In this document: in pieces, positions 23,111 to 26,853 of the stretch
Layout: each line of letters opens with the position of its first letter
How positions within the stretch are numbered: the stretch's first letter is position 1
Assembly: GCA_045538305.1 (NCBI GenBank)
Contig: JAZSRC010000029.1
Location: 1 to 26,853 of the forward strand
DNA length: 26,853 bases
Direction: 5' to 3'
From: SFHK01 sp045538305
Lineage (GTDB): Bacteria; Bacillota; Clostridia; Christensenellales; Aristaeellaceae
The notes under the pieces: generated by a model
Seen by the model: the letters and a program-made list of their open reading frames with translations, nothing else
Databases searched by the model: none
Told to the model about the DNA's origin: nothing
Position numbers and translations under genes: made by a program

Positions 23111-25006
23111 ATGAGCCATAAGAATCACACAGACAGGTTTTATACGGGCGTCAACTACTGGGCGTCGCATGCAGGCATTTTTATGTGGCAGGATTGGAAT
23201 GAAAATGCAGTGCGTGAGGATTTCTGTGCGCTGAAGGCACATGGCGTTCATGTACTGCGGGTTTTTCCGCTGTGGAGTGATTTCCAGCCTGTCATAGCCG
23301 CGATGACATCCGGGCCGTATGTGCGGGAATTCCGGATGGCGGACGATTCGTGGCCTTCCAACCCGCATTTTCTTGAGGAAAAGATGATGGAGCGCTTCCT
23401 TGCGCTCTGTGCTGCGGCGGAAGAATATGATCTTAAGCTGATTGTCGGGCTGCTCACTGGCTGGATGAGCGGAAGGCTGTTTGTTCCGCCGTTCCTTCAG
23501 GAGAAGAAGATCTATAGCGATCCGGACGCCTTGTATTTCCAGCAGCTGTTTTTGCAGGGTTTCATCCGCAGAACCAAGCATCATAAAGCCATCCTGGCCT
23601 GGGATCTTGGCAATGAATGCAACTGCATGCAGTACACCGCCAATCGACAGGAAGCCGCAAGCTGGACGGCAATGGTCGCCACTGCCATCCGGGCGGAGGA
23701 CAGCACCCGCATGGTGATTTCCGGCATGCATTCACTGGAGCCGGAAGGAGTCTGGACGGTAGCGGATCAGGGCTACTGGACGGACCAGCTGACCACTCAT
23801 CCTTATCCCTATTGGGTGCCGCCCTGCAGCCATACCCCCATCGACAGCTATCGTACATTGCTGTCCGCTACTGCCCAAACGGAGTACTACGCCGGGTTGG
23901 GGCAGAAAAAATGTATGGTAGAGGAGCTTGGAACCATGGGACCCATGGTATGCGACGATGAAATCGCCGGCAAATTCCTGTGGGCCAATCTGTGGTCGAA
24001 CTGGGCGCATGGCGCTCCGGGACTATTGTGGTGGTGCGGCTTTGACCAGAACCTGTTGACCCGTCCGCCCTATGACTGGAACATGTGTGAACGCGAACTG
24101 GGCCTCCTTCGGTCCGACAGAACGCCTAAGCCGGTAGCGGAAACAATGCGCTGCTTTGTCGAGCAGCAGCAAATACTGAACATTACGCTGCCCGAGAAAC
24201 AGACGGATGCTGTCTGCATCCTGACCATGGGGCAGCAGCAATGGCCCATTGCCTATATGAGCTATCTGCTGGCCAAGCAGGCCGGTATAACGCTGCGTTT
24301 TGTCTGGCAGGAGCAGGATTTGCCGGACAGTCCGGTGTACATGCTGCCTTCCATCAAAGGCGCTGTCATGAGTAAACGGCGTTACGATGCGCTTCTTGAA
24401 AAAGTACGTCAGGGCGCAACGCTGTATATTTCCATTGATAATGCCATTCTGACGGAATTTGAAGAGGTAACCGGTTTCCGCCTGACCCGTTGGAGTCAGA
24501 GCGGCCAGCAGGGTCAAGTCAAACTGAAAGGAAAAACCTGCGCCTATCGCAAGGAGTGCTCCTACGAATTCAAACCGACAACCGCAGACGTGATCCTGAC
24601 CGAAGAGAGCGGAGCGCCGGTCTTAGGAAAGCACACCTATGGCAAGGGACAGGTGATCTTATGCGCCCTGCCCATCGAGCGCATTGTACTGGAGGATCCT
24701 GAAAAGATTGACGAACCCTGGTACGAGGTATACCAGCATCTTTCTTCCCCGCATCTGATTGAAAAGACGGCGCCCTGTGTCGGTTTGACTATGCATCATG
24801 CCGGAAAAGATGTGTATGCAGTCCTTGTGAATTACAGCAGGGAAACTGTTGAAACAGGGCTTACAATCGGAAAACAGCTTGAGGATGTTCGCACTATACT
24901 GGGTAACCCTCAGCAAATGGAGCCCTTTGGTGTGGCGATTCTGCACGGCGTGCTGTCTCAGTCCGTAAGCGAAATACAAAAAGCGGAGACGTTAACCGAT
25001 GAGTGA
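23111..25006 (+). CDS. GH5-like TIM-barrel glycoside hydrolase with GH42-type second domain, cytoplasmic
   Basis: The 631 residues form a clan GH-A enzyme. The barrel opens with FYTGVNYWASHAGIFMWQDW and LRVFPLWSDFQP, has the acid/base motif AWDLGNE (Glu169) and the nucleophile motif MVEELG (probably Glu272), the usual two glutamates of retaining GH-A enzymes. From about residue 360, VCILTMGQQQWPIAYMSYLL, GITLRF and the following segments resemble the trimerisation-type domain of GH42 beta-galactosidases, and a beta-rich C-terminal domain follows. No signal peptide is present. The frame opens with GTG at 23093, but GCGGAGG (23095-23101) lies inside that extension, so the ATG at 23111 is the start. 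Specificity (mannosidase, glucosidase or galactosidase) cannot be read. It overlaps the next gene by 8 nt. Confidence 0.75.
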   Translation: MSHKNHTDRFYTGVNYWASHAGIFMWQDWNENAVREDFCALKAHGVHVLRVFPLWSDFQPVIAAMTSGPYVREFRMADDSWPSNPHFLEEKMMERFLALCAAAEEYDLKLIVGLLTGWMSGRLFVPPFLQEKKIYSDPDALYFQQLFLQGFIRRTKHHKAILAWDLGNECNCMQYTANRQEAASWTAMVATAIRAEDSTRMVISGMHSLEPEGVWTVADQGYWTDQLTTHPYPYWVPPCSHTPIDSYRTLLSATAQTEYYAGLGQKKCMVEELGTMGPMVCDDEIAGKFLWANLWSNWAHGAPGLLWWCGFDQNLLTRPPYDWNMCERELGLLRSDRTPKPVAETMRCFVEQQQILNITLPEKQTDAVCILTMGQQQWPIAYMSYLLAKQAGITLRFVWQEQDLPDSPVYMLPSIKGAVMSKRRYDALLEKVRQGATLYISIDNAILTEFEEVTGFRLTRWSQSGQQGQVKLKGKTCAYRKECSYEFKPTTADVILTEESGAPVLGKHTYGKGQVILCALPIERIVLEDPEKIDEPWYEVYQHLSSPHLIEKTAPCVGLTMHHAGKDVYAVLVNYSRETVETGLTIGKQLEDVRTILGNPQQMEPFGVAILHGVLSQSVSEIQKAETLTDE

Positions 25007-26498
25007 GAACCTGTATTGGAAAGACAAGGGCGGATACTTTAGAACATATATAGAAAACGAATTCGTACAGGAGAATGCGTTCCTGACTCGCGCACCGGAA
25101 TCCGCCCCGCTGCCCAGATATGCGGATATTGCTCACCAGATCGTCCAGCCCGTATGGGAGGGCCATGAGGATGCAATTCGGATGTATCACCGCTGCTGGG
25201 AGATCGCTTTTGGCAATGTGAAGCAGCCTACGGAGGGCAGCGGTCTGATCAGCCGGTATATCATGCCGACCTTCAATGGACACATCTTCATGTGGGATTC
25301 CGCCTTCATGACTTTCTTTGGCCCCTACGCAAACGGAACATTCTGCTTTCAAAAAACGCTGGACAATTTCTATTGCAAGCAGCATCGGGATGGATTTATC
25401 TGCCGGGAAATCAGCGAAGATACAGGCGAGGATCAATTTCACCGGTATGATCCGTCCGGCACGGGCCCGAATCTTTTTGCGTGGGCGGAAATGGAATATT
25501 ACTGCCGTTCGGGCGATCTTAATCGACTGAACAGCGTGTTTCCGGTCATCTCAGGATACCATCGCTGGTTAAGAAAATTCAGAACCTGGCAAGATGGCTC
25601 CTATTATGCATCCGGTTGGGGCTGCGGCATGGATAATCAGCCTAGGTTCAGGACCGATGAACCGTTCGAGTTCTTCCATGGTTTTCTTTCATGGATCGAT
25701 GTTACCTGTCAGCAGATTCTCTCCGCCAAAAAATTGGTGGAAATGGCCCGTATCCTGCACCGTGATAAGGACGCCGAGGAGTTTGCCCAGGAAGCGGAGA
25801 AACTGACGCATCTTGTCAACAACACCATGTGGAACGATAAAATTCGCTTCTATGCGGACAAATTTTCAGACGGCACATTATCCGATGTCATGTCCGTCGG
25901 CTCCTATTGGGCGCTGTTGGCAGGCATCGTTCCCAAGGATCGGCTGGCCTCATTTGTTTCGCATCTGACCAACGAGAATGAATTCAATCGCTTTCATCGG
26001 ATTCCAACGCTGTCTGCTGCTTCAGCTTATTATCATGAAGAAGGAAATTACTGGCAGGGCGGCGTGTGGTCGCCCACAAACTACATGGTTCTTCGGGGAC
26101 TGCGGGCAAACGGACTTGAAAATCTGGCCTATGAAATCGCTGAGAACCATTTTTCCCGCGTATTGAATATCTTCAACGCAACCGGGACATTGTACGAGAA
26201 CTATTCGCCCGAACACCTGCGCAAAGGCAATATCTCATGCGCGGATTTTGTGGGATGGACGGGTTTGAGCGCGATCAATATTTTCATAGAATTTATTTTG
26301 GGCATTGAAATCAATGTCCCGCAGCGGGTCATCAATTGGCATATCCGTCAATCCGAAAAGCACGGCATTGAAAAATTCAGGATCAGCCCTGATCAGGAAA
26401 TTACTTTGCTGTGTGAAAAACGCAGTAATCCCCCAGAAACACCGGTCATAACATGCATTAGCACTGCCGGATTTCAGGTGAACACATTCATCGATTGA
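24999..26498 (+). CDS. MGH1/GH63-like (alpha/alpha)6 glycoside hydrolase, cytoplasmic
   Basis: This 499-residue protein is a single-domain (alpha/alpha)6 barrel with the same landmarks as the enzyme at 19060 but lacking a large N-terminal domain: FMWDSAFMTFFG (about 97-108), GWGCGMDNQPR (Asp212, probable general acid), NYWQGGVWSPTNYMVLRGL (about 350-368) and LYENYSPE (Glu400 or Glu405, probable general base), then FVGWTGL. These fit the mannosylglycerate-hydrolase-like (MGH1-like) group related to GH63 and GH37. There is no signal peptide. The start overlaps the previous gene by 8 nt, so the two are coupled. It is the last gene of the operon. It is divergent enough from the 707-residue enzyme that a second linkage or substrate is likely. 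Confidence 0.78.
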   Translation: MSENLYWKDKGGYFRTYIENEFVQENAFLTRAPESAPLPRYADIAHQIVQPVWEGHEDAIRMYHRCWEIAFGNVKQPTEGSGLISRYIMPTFNGHIFMWDSAFMTFFGPYANGTFCFQKTLDNFYCKQHRDGFICREISEDTGEDQFHRYDPSGTGPNLFAWAEMEYYCRSGDLNRLNSVFPVISGYHRWLRKFRTWQDGSYYASGWGCGMDNQPRFRTDEPFEFFHGFLSWIDVTCQQILSAKKLVEMARILHRDKDAEEFAQEAEKLTHLVNNTMWNDKIRFYADKFSDGTLSDVMSVGSYWALLAGIVPKDRLASFVSHLTNENEFNRFHRIPTLSAASAYYHEEGNYWQGGVWSPTNYMVLRGLRANGLENLAYEIAENHFSRVLNIFNATGTLYENYSPEHLRKGNISCADFVGWTGLSAINIFIEFILGIEINVPQRVINWHIRQSEKHGIEKFRISPDQEITLLCEKRSNPPETPVITCISTAGFQVNTFID

Positions 26499-26506
26499 GG
26501 GCATGA

Positions 26507-26537
26507 CATAATAGTTCAGGTATATTCACCTATTATG
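26507..26537 (+). terminator. Weak AT-rich hairpin after the last operon gene
   Basis: CATAATAG (26507-26514) pairs with CTATTATG (26530-26537) around a 15-nt loop, starting 8 nt after the stop. It is AT-rich and has no U-tract, so termination here is doubtful. The rest of the space up to 26600 holds nothing I can identify. Confidence 0.3.
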
Positions 26538-26625
26538 AAAATTTATACGGAAGCATTGAAGAAATGCTGAGGGAGACAAAAAGGCCGTAAATAGCAACTG
26601 GGGCTGTTGCACAACAGCCCGAGAA

Positions 26626-26672
26626 AAAACAGAGCTTTCAACCACTGGGAAGGTGGAAGAAAGCTCTGTTTT
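26626..26672 (+). terminator. Terminator-like hairpin inside the insertion sequence end
   Basis: A perfect 14-bp stem pairs 26626-26639 with 26659-26672, with A residues at the left foot and TTTT at the right foot, so it can act in both directions. The loop contains a small CCAC/GTGG stem. Such a structure between the terminal repeat and the transposase would block read-through from the host operon and also give the operon its effective terminator. Confidence 0.7.
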
Positions 26673-26691
26673 GTTGTAAAATGAGATTGAA

Positions 26692-26853
26692 ATGAACAAA
26701 ATACAACAAGAGCAGTATATAACAATCCAGCAAGGATGTCAACAGCTGAGATTGAAAATCTGCGGAGGAATAGAGTACAAAGCGGAGAAGGACGAATTCT
26801 TTCGACAAGTAAGTGACCAGCTTGGGAGACTGGATTACAGTGAACTGTATAAC
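26692..26853 (+). CDS. Transposase, N-terminal part (IS1182-type, 3' partial)
   Basis: The ATG at 26692 opens a frame of 54 codons that is still open at the window edge. The segment FFRQVSDQLGRLDYSELYN resembles the start of IS1182-family transposases, where a 'v...ld.ldlS.lY' stretch precedes the DUF772 domain. The catalytic DDE domain is not visible, so the family rests on this segment and the element's terminus. It is the only gene in the element seen here and is not part of the glycan operon. Confidence 0.65.
   Translation, partial: MNKIQQEQYITIQQGCQQLRLKICGGIEYKAEKDEFFRQVSDQLGRLDYSELYN

Larger units (their letters stand above)
26600..26853 (+). mobile_element. Left end of an IS1182-type insertion sequence (3' truncated by the window)
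   Basis: The end begins with GGGGCTGTTGC, the type of terminus common in IS1182 and related IS5-superfamily elements. It forms a perfect 20-bp palindrome (26601-26609 with 26612-26620). An internal terminator-like hairpin follows, then the transposase start. The exact first base and the target duplication cannot be set because the other end is outside the window. Confidence 0.7.

Noticed and set aside
26535..26570. Tiny ORF (11 codons) after the last enzyme gene
   Set aside because: It is too short, has no clear ribosome binding site and no partner, so it cannot be told from chance.
1..26853. CRISPR arrays, tRNA or rRNA genes, phage or toxin-antitoxin genes
   Set aside because: No regularly spaced repeats, tRNA-like cloverleaf ends, rRNA signatures or such protein families were seen by reading.

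Overview
The window looks like chromosomal DNA of a Gram-positive anaerobe of the Bacillota (Clostridia), probably an uncultured gut or rumen-type lineage. The reasons are strong AGGAGG-type ribosome binding sites, sigma-A promoters with 17-nt spacers, lipoproteins with LLSAC/LLTGC lipoboxes, a Paenibacillus/Bacillus YesS-type membrane AraC regulator, and LplB/YtcP-type sugar ABC permeases. The species cannot be named from the sequence alone; a Christensenellales-like organism is only a guess.

Left part (1-8070), mostly housekeeping. It starts with the 3' end of an O-antigen-ligase-like membrane protein, a 56-codon overlapping ORF and a UPF0489 protein, all on the + strand. A convergent minus-strand operon follows: argS, a class I mannose-6-phosphate isomerase, and a GH4 alpha-galactosidase (melA). 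Divergent from argS, behind a near-consensus promoter, are a small cysteine-rich protein and an ABC-F ATPase. Both convergent gene junctions (1133-1434 and 7789-8074) are filled by copies of the same highly structured repeat, in opposite orientation. In each copy an intrinsic terminator faces outward, so the repeat would be transcribed as a 3' UTR or a small RNA.

Right part (8075-26498), accessory. This is a complete Gram-positive glycan-utilization locus. A membrane-anchored AraC sensor-regulator faces a ten-gene co-directional operon. Between them is a near-perfect 16-bp direct repeat with a 21-bp period, placed just upstream of a promoter with a good -10 and a poor -35, which is what an AraC-type operator should look like. 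The operon encodes a small secreted CBM-like protein, a beta-helix lipoprotein with a C-terminal F5/8-type (CBM32-like) domain, a secreted single-pass surface protein, two CUT1 permeases (one with an extra N-terminal four-helix domain), a solute-binding lipoprotein, and four cytoplasmic carbohydrate-active enzymes: a GH63-like (alpha/alpha)6 hydrolase, an unassigned six-hairpin protein, a GH5-like TIM barrel with a GH42-like second domain, and an MGH1/GH63-like hydrolase. The inferred logic is: surface proteins bind and trim a glycan, the lipoprotein and permeases import oligosaccharides (no ATPase gene is present, so a shared MsmX-type ATPase is presumed), and the cytoplasmic enzymes finish degradation. 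The substrate cannot be read from the sequence.

Right edge (26600-26853). An IS1182-type insertion sequence begins about 100 bp after the last operon gene. Its end carries a perfect palindrome and an internal terminator hairpin, followed by the first 54 codons of its transposase, which runs out of the window. No tRNA, rRNA or CRISPR array was seen.
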